A DNA stretch of 64,000 nt from Sporosarcina ureae (GTDB taxonomy: Bacteria > Bacillota > Bacilli > Bacillales_A > Planococcaceae), in NCBI RefSeq assembly GCF_029267015.1, contig NZ_JARIEA010000059.1, forward strand, positions 1-64,000, read 5' to 3'. Shown here one piece after another: positions 8,605 through 17,235 of the stretch; position 1 is the first letter of the stretch; every line of letters begins with the position of its first letter. The position numbers and the translations under genes were made by a program. The notes under the pieces were generated by a model that ran no database searches, had not been told where the DNA came from, and worked only from the letters and a program-made list of their open reading frames with translations.

Positions 8605-8631
8605 AGTCTAATAATTTAATTCATATAGACT
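8605..8631. promoter_or_regulatory. Candidate operator upstream of the TRAP/acyl-CoA operon
   Basis: Perfect 6-nt arms AGTCTA and TAGACT are separated by 15 nt of AT-rich sequence, about 110 nt before dctP. A TATAAT-like hexamer on the minus strand lies just downstream (minus strand 8598-8593). This would suit a dimeric regulator, but the short arms make it tentative. Confidence 0.25.
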
Positions 8632-8761
8632 TTTGCACAATGTTCATTCGTATAAACCACTTGAATATTGTGATAACATCCAAATTATATGTTTATAGGG
8701 GTTTTATAATAACCTGTTCTCTAGTAAAGTGGAAATTCTCTACTTTCTTGTAAACAAATAT

Positions 8762-8791
8762 AAAAAAGAGGAGCTAACGGTAGCCCCCTCT
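8762..8791 (-). terminator. Rho-independent terminator after the YibE/F pair
   Basis: On the minus strand, AGAGGGGGCTA pairs with TAGCTCCTCT around a CCGT loop and is followed by six T residues. It begins just after the stop at 8794. Confidence 0.85.
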
Positions 8792-8793
8792 TC

Positions 8794-9567
8794 TCACATC
8801 TTTTCAATTTTTTCTCTAGTACGCACTAAATAATAAGCATTCATCCAAGAAGCAATGGGAATGACTAACGCAATCCCAAGACCTGCACATAGTATCAAAA
8901 TCATTTCAGAACTGAAGATTTTTGAGTTGATGATATCACCAATTGAATAGTGTAAATCCTTAAACCAAATGAGTAGCGCCAAGTATCCTCCAAAAAATGC
9001 GAAGAATAAAGTATTCGTATCCGTTCCGAGGATATCGCGCCCAATACTGACACCTGACTTGAATAATTCTCTCTTGCTGAGGGTAGGCGTATGCTTGAAA
9101 ACTTCGTGCATAGTTGAGGCAATGGAAATCGCAACGTCCATGATCGCACCGATTGTACTCATAATAATGACCGATGCTCCAATTTTCACGAAGTCCACTC
9201 CAATATAAAGTGACAACCCAGCAATCGCTTCCTCCCCCTCTTCACCGAACCCTTGAATCATCAGCTTCTGTGAAACAAATACAATGAAAAATAATAAGAT
9301 ACTGATTGTAATCATCGTAGAAATGAACGCTAGCACCGTTTTACTATTTACTTCGTTAATATAAAAAAGGCTGATGCAGCCAATTACACTACTTGCAATG
9401 AACGTAATGACAATTGGATTCGTATTCGGATCAAGCATAAAGAACATTGTGAAGAAGACTACACCGAAGTTAAAAAATAATGAAAAGAATGATCTGACTC
9501 CACTCTTTCCACCGACCCATACCATTAAGACGAGTAAAATAATTGCGAGCCATACTAATACATTCAT
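8794..9567 (-). CDS. YibE/F-like membrane protein (second of pair)
   Basis: A 257-aa protein with about seven hydrophobic helices. It carries the YibE/F signature: a STIGAIMDVAISIASTMHEV stretch near residue 135, then a long cytoplasmic loop and GRDILGTDTNTLFFAFFG. The same motif order appears in the upstream partner, so the pair arose by duplication and probably forms a heteromer. The function of the YibE/F family is not established. Its start overlaps the partner stop by 4 nt, and a terminator follows. Confidence 0.8.
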   Translation of the reverse strand: MNVLVWLAIILLVLMVWVGGKSGVRSFFSLFFNFGVVFFTMFFMLDPNTNPIVITFIASSVIGCISLFYINEVNSKTVLAFISTMITISILLFFIVFVSQKLMIQGFGEEGEEAIAGLSLYIGVDFVKIGASVIIMSTIGAIMDVAISIASTMHEVFKHTPTLSKRELFKSGVSIGRDILGTDTNTLFFAFFGGYLALLIWFKDLHYSIGDIINSKIFSSEMILILCAGLGIALVIPIASWMNAYYLVRTREKIEKM

Positions 9568-10697
9568 ACTCTCGCCCTCTTTCGCTCAATGAAGAATATT
9601 GTAATGTATAGGCCAATCGGAATCGTCAACACAATCCCGATTCCTCCAGCCAACGCACGGGCCAACTCGAGCGACAAGTTCATCGAAAGTGCAAATCCTA
9701 CTGGCGAGGCGTTTTTCAAATAAAGAATTAGCATCGGAATCGAACCACTGATATATGCAAAGAATAAAATACTTGTGATGGTTCCCATTACGTCCTTGCC
9801 TATATCAATGCCTGACTTCCTCAGCGCTTTCACAGATATTGTCCGATCTCTTTCATACAAGGCAAACAAAGAGGAAGACATCGTAATCGCCACGTCCATA
9901 ATGGCGCCCAGTGATCCAATAAATAATCCGGCCATGAATATAGTGTGATAAGGTCGCGTCAAAAACTGCATTTCTTCATAGCGCAGACCATCTCCTGATG
10001 TGATCCAAATGACGAAGGACACAATGGAGAGTGATACTACTGTCGCAATCAATGTAGCTGCAATTGCGGCATAGGTCTTTTCACTGCGTCCACTGACCAG
10101 CAGAAGTGAAATGGCAGTGAATAACAAAATACAAATCCCACAGACAACCAATAAACTGACGTCATAATATTTTACATAGATGTCCAAAGCGAGTGACAAT
10201 ATCATCACGTTGATGGCAAAACTAACAATCGCAAGCAATCCTTGCTTATGGCCGACGATCAATAATACGAAGACAAAAATCCAGGCTACAATTAGTACAT
10301 ATTTATCGCGTTTCACGTCCGTGATACTGCCTACCAAGTCATTTCCCATCGTAGAATCGATAGAGACAAACAGTTCGTTACCTACGTCATATTGCTGATC
10401 GTATGCACCTGAAGAAGAATATTCGTTGTTCAACAATATCGTCTTGCCTTTTTCTTTACCGTTCTTGACGTTGGTCTCGAGCTTCTGGATAAAGAGCGTA
10501 TCTTTGTTCCCATGCATGTCCGTCACATCGGTTGTCTCGACGACTTCATTTTTCGTCACTTGGGCGATGGTACGATCGTAAAAGGAGTGGTTGTTGTTGA
10601 CGAGTAGGATGGAAGAAACAAAACAAACAGCCAGTATGGAGTACACAACCCATTTCGAAGCGGCCGTGTTTTTAAGTGCATGTGTAATTCTATTCAA
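9564..10697 (-). CDS. YibE/F family membrane protein (first of pair)
   Basis: A 377-aa protein. One N-terminal membrane helix (about 17-35) is followed by an extracytoplasmic beta-rich domain (about 36-125, with LLNNEYSSSGAYDQQYDVGNE), then about seven helices with GSLGAIMDVAITMSSSLFAL near 265 and KSGIDIGKDVMGTITSILFF. The N-terminal domain is the YibE part missing from the downstream 257-aa partner. The function of the family is unknown. It is the first gene of a two-gene operon whose upstream region carries palindromic repeats. Confidence 0.82.
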   Translation of the reverse strand: MNRITHALKNTAASKWVVYSILAVCFVSSILLVNNNHSFYDRTIAQVTKNEVVETTDVTDMHGNKDTLFIQKLETNVKNGKEKGKTILLNNEYSSSGAYDQQYDVGNELFVSIDSTMGNDLVGSITDVKRDKYVLIVAWIFVFVLLIVGHKQGLLAIVSFAINVMILSLALDIYVKYYDVSLLVVCGICILLFTAISLLLVSGRSEKTYAAIAATLIATVVSLSIVSFVIWITSGDGLRYEEMQFLTRPYHTIFMAGLFIGSLGAIMDVAITMSSSLFALYERDRTISVKALRKSGIDIGKDVMGTITSILFFAYISGSIPMLILYLKNASPVGFALSMNLSLELARALAGGIGIVLTIPIGLYITIFFIERKRARV

Positions 10698-10786
10698 AAC
10701 GAAATCCTCCTCGTTGCCACTGTCTTAGTTAGTTTATAATAAAATGCAAGGGACTAGGAATAGTGAATGAATTTGTGAGTACAATG

Positions 10787-10919
10787 GGATGGAAGCTCCA
10801 GCTGGCGGACGCTTTCCCATGGGCCTGCGGTGAGCCAACCAGTTCGCTTTGCTCTCTTTGGTTGTCTCACCTGATCAGGCTGATCCATCGGGAGTCGCCG
10901 CCAGCTTCCGCTTCCATCC
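10787..10919 (-). repeat. Palindromic intergenic repeat, copy 1 (inverted relative to copy 2)
   Basis: A 133-nt imperfect palindrome beginning GGATGGAAGC and ending GCTTCCATCC, with GC-rich inner arms GCTGGCGG and CCGCCAGC. Read on the minus strand it aligns with copy 2 at 11075-11194: GGCGACTCCCG-like, GTGAGAC/TGAGAC-like, AAAGCG and GTCCGC blocks occur in the same order. The intergenic region 10698-11244 holds nothing else that looks like a gene. Confidence 0.8.
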
Positions 10920-11074
10920 TAGTTATTAAGTTGGGGAACTAAGTTCACTCGTCGTAGGTAGCGCGTGAATTATTGTTTTGTTTTAACTTATTTAAGTTCA
11001 AGTACAGAAGCTCAATATCGATTACAATCCTAACTTCAATGCACAACAATAAGTGTATTTCACTTACAAGTTAG

Positions 11075-11194
11075 GGATTGGAGTGCAGAGCGGCGACTCC
11101 CGCGGGAATAGCATGAGTCTTGAGACCCCGCAGCGAAGCGAGGAGGCTCAAGCCATGCCCGCAGGAAAGCGTCCGCTCGGAACGGAAATCCCCC
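11075..11194 (+). repeat. Palindromic intergenic repeat, copy 2
   Basis: A 120-nt GC-rich element, GGATTGGAGTGCAGAGCGGC to CGCTCGGAACGGAAATCC, with internal AGCGAAGCGAGGAGGCT. I recognise this type as a widespread Bacillaceae intergenic repeat, usually near gene ends and without assigned function. It lies 155 nt from copy 1 in the opposite orientation. Confidence 0.8.
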
Positions 11195-11244
11195 TCCTCA
11201 ACACTATTACTAACCACACTAAGATCCTATTCACCGCCAGGCAC

Positions 11245-12342
11245 TTATCCCTCCAACAAACTCAATGCCAAGTACAACAAAAACACATCATGTGTGCTGG
11301 AGACAGACAATCCCGTTAACTGCTCGACCTTTTGCAAACGATAAGACAACGTATTCTTATGTATATGTAAACGCTGCGCCGTATTCTGCATCGACTGATT
11401 CTCCTCGAACCACACCGCCAGATTATTCAGCAAGTCCTCATGATCTGCAAGCGGCGCAACCGTGCGCTTCAGAAAATCTTGCTTGACCGCATTCGGAATG
11501 CTTTGCAAAACAATCTCTAGCTTTAACTCATGCTCAAAGACAATCTCACCCGACACCTTAGCAGCACTTACCGCACGCTCTGCCTGTGCAAAGGACTTCG
11601 CTAAATCGAAGTATCGTACCGGTGCACCTATACCCGCAACGACTCGTACCTTTTTACGTCGTTTGATATGCAACAAAAGAAATTCCAACTCACTTTTTAA
11701 CGTGTCCTGATTCATTTCAGGCAACAGCAACAAAATTTTGTTCTGCGCCCAGCGAATCATCTTCATGGATGAATGGATATTTTGAATCGAGGCGAATGTC
11801 TCCATTTCCTCAACCGAAAACTGTTCTAGCAAATCCAACACTTCAAGAACCGCTACTTGATGATAAAGCGTCACGTCCATTCCAAGTAGTGTTCCTCTTT
11901 CCACGAACCGTTCATCTTTCTTAGTACCAGTCAACCAATCAAAAACGAAAAATTCTACATCACGAACTCTTTCGTCCTTTTGCTTACGCTTTAACGAATC
12001 TTGTATAAAGAGCTCTACTACCCGTAAAATTAGTTGTGCTTGAGGATGAATCACGTCAGGATTACCCGTAACGCCAAGCACAGCAATCGGTTCTCCTTCA
12101 ATAATGATAGGTAACACGATTCCCTCACGAACACCGTGCAGATGCCCTGCTTCTTTCTCCCCCATACGCAGCACTGATTTTTGACGCATGCTCAATAAAG
12201 CTCCTTCATGGAACTGATTGATCCGGCCAGGATCTGTGCTCGCTTGAATGAAGCCCCGACGATCAGTTAAAATCACCTGTTGTTGTATCAAGTTAGATAA
12301 CTCCGTTACGATTTCATGTCCTAATGTATCAAATTGAAACAT
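11245..12342 (-). CDS. CdaR/PucR-type transcriptional regulator
   Basis: A 365-aa regulator. It has an N-terminal putative sugar-diacid recognition domain (about 1-130, with DRRGFIQASTDPGRINQFHEGA and the VLPIIIEGEPIAVLGVTG stretch), a degenerate middle domain, and a C-terminal PucR-type helix-turn-helix (NTAQRLHIHKNTLSYRLQKV near 320-340). Relatives activate glycerate, glucarate or purine catabolism genes. No obvious target gene adjoins it; it lies downstream of the B12-controlled NrdA-like gene on the same strand, 75 nt apart. The ATG at 12342 is chosen over the GTG at 12351 because GAGGTG is correctly spaced. Confidence 0.85.
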   Translation of the reverse strand: MFQFDTLGHEIVTELSNLIQQQVILTDRRGFIQASTDPGRINQFHEGALLSMRQKSVLRMGEKEAGHLHGVREGIVLPIIIEGEPIAVLGVTGNPDVIHPQAQLILRVVELFIQDSLKRKQKDERVRDVEFFVFDWLTGTKKDERFVERGTLLGMDVTLYHQVAVLEVLDLLEQFSVEEMETFASIQNIHSSMKMIRWAQNKILLLLPEMNQDTLKSELEFLLLHIKRRKKVRVVAGIGAPVRYFDLAKSFAQAERAVSAAKVSGEIVFEHELKLEIVLQSIPNAVKQDFLKRTVAPLADHEDLLNNLAVWFEENQSMQNTAQRLHIHKNTLSYRLQKVEQLTGLSVSSTHDVFLLYLALSLLEG

Positions 12343-12417
12343 CTGTCTCACCTCAGCTGAAAACTGCTAGTTACTAATATCTTACGCCACTTCAGTTTTC
12401 ACTACAACAGAGGAGAG

Positions 12418-13638
12418 TCAGACAAGCTGAACTTCTAGAACTCCACAGCTCCACGCTTTCATGAGCAACTGGGATAATTCAGCCGTTTCGATAAGAAGGG
12501 ACTTTTCCAATGTGACAGAGCCGCCTAAATCGGTATAACGTTGTTCAGCCATTACTCGATCAATCATTGAGAATTGTTGATGCTTTGTCGCTGGGTATGC
12601 GGACCGGTTCATCACGTCTGACGCTTTACGCAAAGGAATCTTTTTTCCACTTTGAAAAGCAGCTGTCTCTAAATACGAATTTATTTCATTCGATACTGTT
12701 TCAATATAATCCACTGCAGCTTCCGAATGTAAACCAATTCGTTGATGAGCTATTGTCGCTTCCCACCCCGCCACTTTAATTCTACAACTGTAATTCCACA
12801 CATCTTCAATACCACTCAGCAAACGTATAAGTATAGTACAAACACTTGCCAAATCTGTTCTTTGTACGACTCGATCTAATTGAATGTAAGAATCTAATGC
12901 GTCAGCCCTAGCATGTACAACTTGGTTAAAATGCAAGACGACCCCTTCACTAGCCAGCAACTGCTTCATCAAACCTATCGCAGAGACCTTTTTCTTCACT
13001 AGAGAATGGGTTGAAACTTGATGTAGAGAACGGTCAAATAACAGCCAAGAACCGCATGCCTTTACTTGTTCCATAAACTGATCCGGGACGAGTATATGCT
13101 TCTCTTTTACTTTGCTGGATAAAAAGGCGGGTATCCTACTATCTGTTAGGTGCATCGAATGAGGTTGTACTTTGGCATGTCGTTGATGAAATGTCTTGCC
13201 AAAGAACGTCATGACATCGTCAGGCAAGGTGATATAACCTTGACTAAGTACCCAATAGGCATCATGCACTTTCTTCAGACGATCTATCTCTTCATTCTGC
13301 ATAGCAGCCATCGCAATGAGCATCAGTCGTTCCTGCGGTAACCCAATACGCTGATCTGAGTAATCAGACGTTATAAACTCATTCATATATTGTTGAAGTT
13401 GCTCAGTCGACAATAGTTGATCCCGTTCAGCTTTAATCTGCAAACCTAACCACTTAATTTCATTTGCCGAATAGCAATGGATCCATTGTCCATATAATCC
13501 ATCCTGCATTAGCCTACGAACCAATTGATGAAAGCCTTTGTAAATCGGTTTGCCACGTAGTTGTTCTGCTTGATTGTATAATACATGGAGTAATGCACGT
13601 TGATGCGTTCGTTCATCTGTTTGTTGAAGATTTCTCAT
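12418..13638 (-). CDS. Truncated, apparently non-catalytic NrdA-like (ribonucleotide reductase large subunit) protein
   Basis: A 406-aa protein without an obvious catalytic motif. By eye its N-terminal third follows class I ribonucleotide reductase alpha: IKAERDQLLS near the position of the FIDHDRD segment, PQERLMLIAMAAMQNEE, and VLSQGYITLPDDVMTF matching the STFKISLPTPIMS region of E. coli NrdA. The C-terminus (ELSQLLMKAWSCGVLEVQL) resembles the LLTAYKFGVKTLYY helix. The central barrel with the catalytic cysteines, the NLC-E-I motif and the terminal CxxC are missing, and the length is about half of normal. AAAGGAG precedes the ATG at 13638. A cobalamin riboswitch with terminator lies directly upstream; no nrdB follows. 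Confidence 0.5.
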   Translation of the reverse strand: MRNLQQTDERTHQRALLHVLYNQAEQLRGKPIYKGFHQLVRRLMQDGLYGQWIHCYSANEIKWLGLQIKAERDQLLSTEQLQQYMNEFITSDYSDQRIGLPQERLMLIAMAAMQNEEIDRLKKVHDAYWVLSQGYITLPDDVMTFFGKTFHQRHAKVQPHSMHLTDSRIPAFLSSKVKEKHILVPDQFMEQVKACGSWLLFDRSLHQVSTHSLVKKKVSAIGLMKQLLASEGVVLHFNQVVHARADALDSYIQLDRVVQRTDLASVCTILIRLLSGIEDVWNYSCRIKVAGWEATIAHQRIGLHSEAAVDYIETVSNEINSYLETAAFQSGKKIPLRKASDVMNRSAYPATKHQQFSMIDRVMAEQRYTDLGGSVTLEKSLLIETAELSQLLMKAWSCGVLEVQLV

Positions 13639-13663
13639 GTCGCCGTCTCCTTTCGTAAACAAC

Positions 13664-13700
13664 AAAAAACAATCATTCCGCCCCTTCGGCAAGATGATTG
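13664..13700 (-). terminator. Riboswitch-linked intrinsic terminator
   Basis: On the minus strand, CAATCAT pairs with ATGATTG, with an inner GCC/GGC pairing, followed by TTTTTT. It ends about 25 nt before the ATG at 13638 and lies downstream of the cobalamin aptamer. This is the expected expression platform for switching transcription off when B12 is bound. Confidence 0.75.
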
Positions 13701-13819
13701 CAATAGTTGTGAATGAGGAAACAAAAATAGGCAGCTCTAACATAACCCATGAACAAGCATGGATAGGAGAGACCTTTTTGCCCCCACCTCTCAACCCCCG
13801 AAGAAAGTGTAGCTTTGAC

Positions 13820-13972
13820 GATACGTAGGCAGGTCTCCTGGCTCCACTTCATCCTTCCACCACGCCTTCCCATGTCTCCATAGTGGCTGATTTGGCAGTC
13901 GTCCGTGTATACAGTTGCGGGGACAGCTCCGGTTTACGGATTCCCTTTTACACCTCGATAGGTACCTATATA
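13820..13972 (-). promoter_or_regulatory. Cobalamin (B12) riboswitch
   Basis: Read on the minus strand, the conserved parts occur in order: a GGTG-AAAAGGGAA-CCG start, the CCGGAGCTGTCCCCGCAACTG core, then the B12-box-like GCCAGGAGACCTGCC closing segment. Spacing is normal for the class. It precedes only the NrdA-like gene, so that gene should be made when adenosylcobalamin is scarce. Confidence 0.93.
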
Positions 13973-14068
13973 TCGTGCAAACTCATGTATTTGATTACTT
14001 TTATTTTATCATGGATATCGTAGAGGGTGGTAGCGTTTGTTTGGGTTATGTACGAAGACAAAATTAAA

Positions 14069-14131
14069 CAGGGTGCCTATGCATAAAACCACTGGGATCA
14101 CATCCACAATCGTTTTTTGCTAGGCACCCTG
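14069..14131 (-). terminator. Long-loop inverted repeat, probable terminator of the small gene
   Basis: CAGGGTGCCTA (14069-14079) and TAGGCACCCTG (14121-14131) are a perfect 11-nt inverted pair around a 41-nt loop. On the minus strand it is followed by TTTAATTTTG. It lies 20 nt past the stop of the 56-aa gene. Confidence 0.5.
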
Positions 14132-14151
14132 TATTGAGCTTTCTTCATTAC

Positions 14152-14322
14152 TTACATTAGTTGTTGTTCGCATAGACAGCCGCACTCCGCCAATCCTTGA
14201 ACATATGCTTCTTCCCAAGTGATTCCATGGATGAAACCATTTTCCGTGTAGCCTGTGATTAAATAGAATGTCTCATTTTGCTCTGGTAACGCTGAATTGT
14301 TTTGATAGTTATTGTTTTTCAT
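14152..14322 (-). CDS. Small protein, 56 aa, Cys-rich C-terminus (unrecognised)
   Basis: A short but well-formed gene: ATG at 14322 with CAGGAGG 8 nt upstream, 56 codons, stop TAA at 14152-14154, and a long-loop inverted repeat downstream. The peptide begins MKNNNYQNNSALPEQNE. Its core, FYLITGYTENGFIHGITWEEA, predicts a beta-alpha fold, and it ends with a CGCLC cluster. I do not recognise the family. A cre-like site lies about 95 nt upstream. The three clustered cysteines could bind a metal. Confidence 0.7.
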   Translation of the reverse strand: MKNNNYQNNSALPEQNETFYLITGYTENGFIHGITWEEAYVQGLAECGCLCEQQLM

Positions 14323-14688
14323 AAAAATTACCTCCTGAATTTTGTATTTTTCATAGTATATGTCTTGTTAGGAAATAAAAGAACACTTTCTTCGCTTTTA
14401 TTGATAAAAGGCTAATTGGTAGCGCTTACATTTAGAAAGCGAAAAGAAATGAATTCATATATATTCCCAGGTGCGTGTACTAAACGCATGTTTTTTAATT
14501 CAATGAATTCTGTTTATTGTACCATTTCCATAAATAAAAGTAAACTATAATTGTGATTTTTCATTAACTTTTGTTAGTTATTTAATGCATATGCATGACT
14601 TCCCACTCATTCAATGACTAAGAGAACTTCCCTACCTATAAAAATATCCCCCTAAGTCCTGGTTACGACTTAGAGAGATTTGTAGTGG
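14323..14688. other. Gene-free stretch between the small gene and mdh
   Basis: AT-rich with no credible reading frame. It holds the upstream region of the 56-aa gene, a cre-like site (TGGTAGCGCTTACA, 14417-14430, two mismatches to TGWAARCGYTWWCW), a short ATGCATATGCAT palindrome near 14586, and the mdh terminator at 14641-14678. Confidence 0.6.
14641..14678 (-). terminator. Probable terminator after mdh (end of eut operon)
   Basis: CTAAGTC (14652-14658) and GACTTAG (14667-14673) form a stem. On the minus strand it is followed by a weak TATTTTTA tract. Confidence 0.55.
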
Positions 14689-15639
14689 TTAAGACAGTTG
14701 CTTTTCGCAAATCGCGATGACTGTTTTGACAGAGTCTGCTGAATGATCGAGCGCAGCTTGTTCTTCTTCTGTTAATGGAAGTTCAATTACACTCTCGATA
14801 CCATTGCCTCCTAAAACAGTTGGCACACCTAAATAGATGTTTTGATAGCCGTATTCGCCCTCTAAGTAGGCAATGGATGGCATGATACGTTTTTTATCTT
14901 TAATAATCGCTTCAGCCATCTCCACCAAAGCTGCTGCTGGTGCATAGTACGCGCTGCCATTACCTAGCAAAGAGACGATCTCGCCGCCGCCTTTTCGAGT
15001 GCGTTCGACAATTGCTTCTAGTCTTTCGCTCGAAATAATTTTATCCAACGGAATGCCGCCAGCATATGAATAACGCACAAGTGGAACCATATCATCTCCG
15101 TGTCCACCTAGTACAAAGCCCGAAATATCTTCTACGGAAATATTCAGTTCTTCCGAAACGAAAGTATTGAAACGCGCCGTATCAAGTACACCCGATTGTC
15201 CAATTACACGGTTTTTAGGAAAGCCTGTTGTTTTGTAACATACATACGTCATCGCATCTACCGGATTACTTAAAATCAACACAGTACTGTCTGGCGCATA
15301 ACGCTTCACTTGTTCGGAAACGGAACGCATAATCTTAGCATTCGTTGTCACTAGATCATCACGACTCATACCTGGTTTACGCGCAACGCCTGCTGTAATG
15401 ATGACCATTGCAGCGTCTTCAATCTCCTCATAATTGGATGTACCCGTAATACGGGAATTGAATTGTTGCACAGGACTTGTCTGAAGAAGATCTAGCGCTT
15501 TACCTTTAGTCGGATTGGAGAGGTCCGGAATATCAACCAACACGATGTCGCCTAATTCCCTCTGCGCTGCCATCAATGCTACGGTTGAGCCGGTGTGGCC
15601 AGCTCCTATGACTGCTATTTTATGTCGTTTGAAAGCCAT
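14689..15639 (-). CDS. mdh: Malate dehydrogenase, last gene of the eut operon
   Basis: A 316-aa LDH/MDH-type enzyme. The NAD-binding glycine motif GAGHTG is near residue 11, the beta-2 aspartate is in VLVDIP, and the substrate loop is [11 protein letters not shown], whose Arg specifies malate over lactate. The active-site His lies in [17 protein letters not shown] is 8 nt before the ATG at 15639, so the longer GTG reading is discarded. It follows the last shell gene by 55 nt on the same strand. In Bacillus mdh normally sits with citZ and icd, so this is probably a second copy serving NAD recycling for ethanolamine metabolism. No clear encapsulation peptide is visible. Confidence 0.92.
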   Translation of the reverse strand: MAFKRHKIAVIGAGHTGSTVALMAAQRELGDIVLVDIPDLSNPTKGKALDLLQTSPVQQFNSRITGTSNYEEIEDAAMVIITAGVARKPGMSRDDLVTTNAKIMRSVSEQVKRYAPDSTVLILSNPVDAMTYVCYKTTGFPKNRVIGQSGVLDTARFNTFVSEELNISVEDISGFVLGGHGDDMVPLVRYSYAGGIPLDKIISSERLEAIVERTRKGGGEIVSLLGNGSAYYAPAAALVEMAEAIIKDKKRIMPSIAYLEGEYGYQNIYLGVPTVLGGNGIESVIELPLTEEEQAALDHSADSVKTVIAICEKQLS

Positions 15640-15694
15640 GGAAACCACTCCTTTCTATAGTTTTCATTATGGAAAATATGCTAATAAGCAACCG

Positions 15695-16036
15695 TCAGTC
15701 TTTTTTCGGTGCCTTCTTAGCCTCTGCAGACTTCTTTATTTGCGGAATTTCTGGAGTGGGCGGCACTAAGGGTTTCACCATGCCGTATACTGAATCATCG
15801 GGACGCGGTATCACATGTGCACCTAATAACTCGCCAACACGCGCTGCTGCGTCGCGACCTGCATCGACAGCTGCCTGTACTGCTCCGACATCACCTTGAA
15901 CGATGACCGTGACAATTCCGCCATCCACCATCTCCTGTGATACCAATTCCACGTTAGATGCTTTCACCATAGCATCTGCAGCTTCAATCGATCCAATCAA
16001 TCCTTTTGTTTCAATCATTCCGATCGCTTGACTCAT
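15695..16036 (-). CDS. Microcompartment hexamer shell protein (BMC-H) with Lys-rich tail
   Basis: A 113-aa protein. Residues 1-88 are a single BMC domain ([40 protein letters not shown]). A 25-residue tail rich in Pro and Lys follows, ending EAKKAPKKD. Canonical EutM lacks such a tail; EutK and PduK carry tails but of other kinds. It could bind nucleic acid or cargo, or recruit mdh. ATG at 16036 follows AGAGGTG, and the gene overlaps eutN by 26 nt. Confidence 0.88.
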   Translation of the reverse strand: MSQAIGMIETKGLIGSIEAADAMVKASNVELVSQEMVDGGIVTVIVQGDVGAVQAAVDAGRDAAARVGELLGAHVIPRPDDSVYGMVKPLVPPTPEIPQIKKSAEAKKAPKKD

Positions 16037-16316
16037 GTATATCACCTCTCTTTACTTCTGTTGAATCGATAATACCGATAATGACCGCGTCGATTGGGAT
16101 CGGGTTTTCTTTCGGTAAAATGAAGCGTGAGGAACCACCACTCGTAATAAGTACCTCGTCACCGACTCCTGCCCCGATTCGATCCGCCGCGACCATATGC
16201 GACTGTATACTATTGCCGTGTGCATCAATCGGCTGGACGATTAGCAGCTTAAGCCCTGACAATCCATCTTCTTTGCGGGTTGCCCACACATTACCAATTA
16301 CTCTACCCATTCGCAT
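16011..16316 (-). CDS. eutN: Microcompartment vertex protein EutN/CcmL family
   Basis: A 101-aa pentamer-forming BMC-P protein that caps shell vertices. Family landmarks are [17 protein letters not shown] at the start, [26 protein letters not shown] and DAVIIGIID. Codon 1 ATG at 16316 has AAAGGTG 7 nt upstream. It overlaps the following BMC-H gene and follows pduL by 16 nt. Confidence 0.93.
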   Translation of the reverse strand: MRMGRVIGNVWATRKEDGLSGLKLLIVQPIDAHGNSIQSHMVAADRIGAGVGDEVLITSGGSSRFILPKENPIPIDAVIIGIIDSTEVKRGDIHESSDRND

Positions 16317-16332
16317 GCGAAATCACCTTTTT

Positions 16333-17202
16333 CTACTTTCTATTGGTTATCGTTTTACCGAGTTCCCGTGCTGTATCTCTCGCAAGTGCTGTAACAATCG
16401 TGCCTTTATTCACTAAAATCTCCTGCTCAGAAATCAAAGCGATATCTTCAGCTGACAATAGTCTTTTAGTAAATTCAAATGACTGTGGCACACTTACAGG
16501 TTCAGGCGTTATAACGGTTTCTGTTACTCCCACAGCTTGTCCTGATGTTGTATCATTTGGTTTCACTAGACGGCCAATAGACCCTTGTGTAATGAAACCA
16601 CCGTTGGCTTCATCCGTATCGATATGCATTTCAAGACGATAGCGTTCATTCACCCGTATCCGCACATTGCGGAAAGCAATAGGACGGATTCCATCTGCTT
16701 CGACCGTCACGTACTCCCCGTCTACCACGCCAAAGCGTGAAGCGTCCGTGGGAGCCATGTGGATATGTGACTGTGCGATAATAAGACCTTCGTTTATATG
16801 CACACTACCCTTTGGTCCGATTAGAGTAATCGGTGCGGATCCTTCAATATTGCCGGATTCCCGAAGTGGAGGCTTAACGCCGAGCTTCATGGCATCCGTA
16901 AAGCTGACCTCAACTTGGGTCGCTTTTCGGACAGGTCCTAAAATACGCACACGTTCAATGCTACTTTTAGGTCCCGCAATCATCACCGTTTCATTGGCGG
17001 CGAATTGGCCCGGCTGCGATAGCTCGGACCGTTGTGTCAATTCATACCCTGCGCCAAACAATACTTCCACATGTTCAGGCTGTAAATGTGCGTGACGGGC
17101 GGAAACCGCAATGGGCACCGCTCGTTCCGGCAATTGAACGGGGGATTTCCCCAGTTGTCCAAGAATCTCTCCGACAATTTGCTCAATCAATTGCTGATTC
17201 AT
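16333..17202 (-). CDS. pduL: Phosphate propanoyl/acetyltransferase PduL
   Basis: A 289-aa PduL-type phosphotransacylase that converts acetyl-CoA and phosphate to acetyl-phosphate in the compartment, recycling CoA for EutE. Zinc-ligand regions are VSARHAHLQ near residue 36 and IIAQSHIHMAP near 142. The N-terminus (NQQLIEQIVGEILGQLGK) is an amphipathic helix typical of encapsulation peptides. About 60 C-terminal residues after the catalytic domain end with EILVNKGTIVTALARDTAREL, a tail seen on other compartment proteins. PduL replaces the EutD of enteric operons. Confidence 0.9.
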   Translation of the reverse strand: MNQQLIEQIVGEILGQLGKSPVQLPERAVPIAVSARHAHLQPEHVEVLFGAGYELTQRSELSQPGQFAANETVMIAGPKSSIERVRILGPVRKATQVEVSFTDAMKLGVKPPLRESGNIEGSAPITLIGPKGSVHINEGLIIAQSHIHMAPTDASRFGVVDGEYVTVEADGIRPIAFRNVRIRVNERYRLEMHIDTDEANGGFITQGSIGRLVKPNDTTSGQAVGVTETVITPEPVSVPQSFEFTKRLLSAEDIALISEQEILVNKGTIVTALARDTARELGKTITNRK

Positions 17203-17235
17203 TTAGTTCACGCCTTTCTACTGTGTCAGCAGTGA

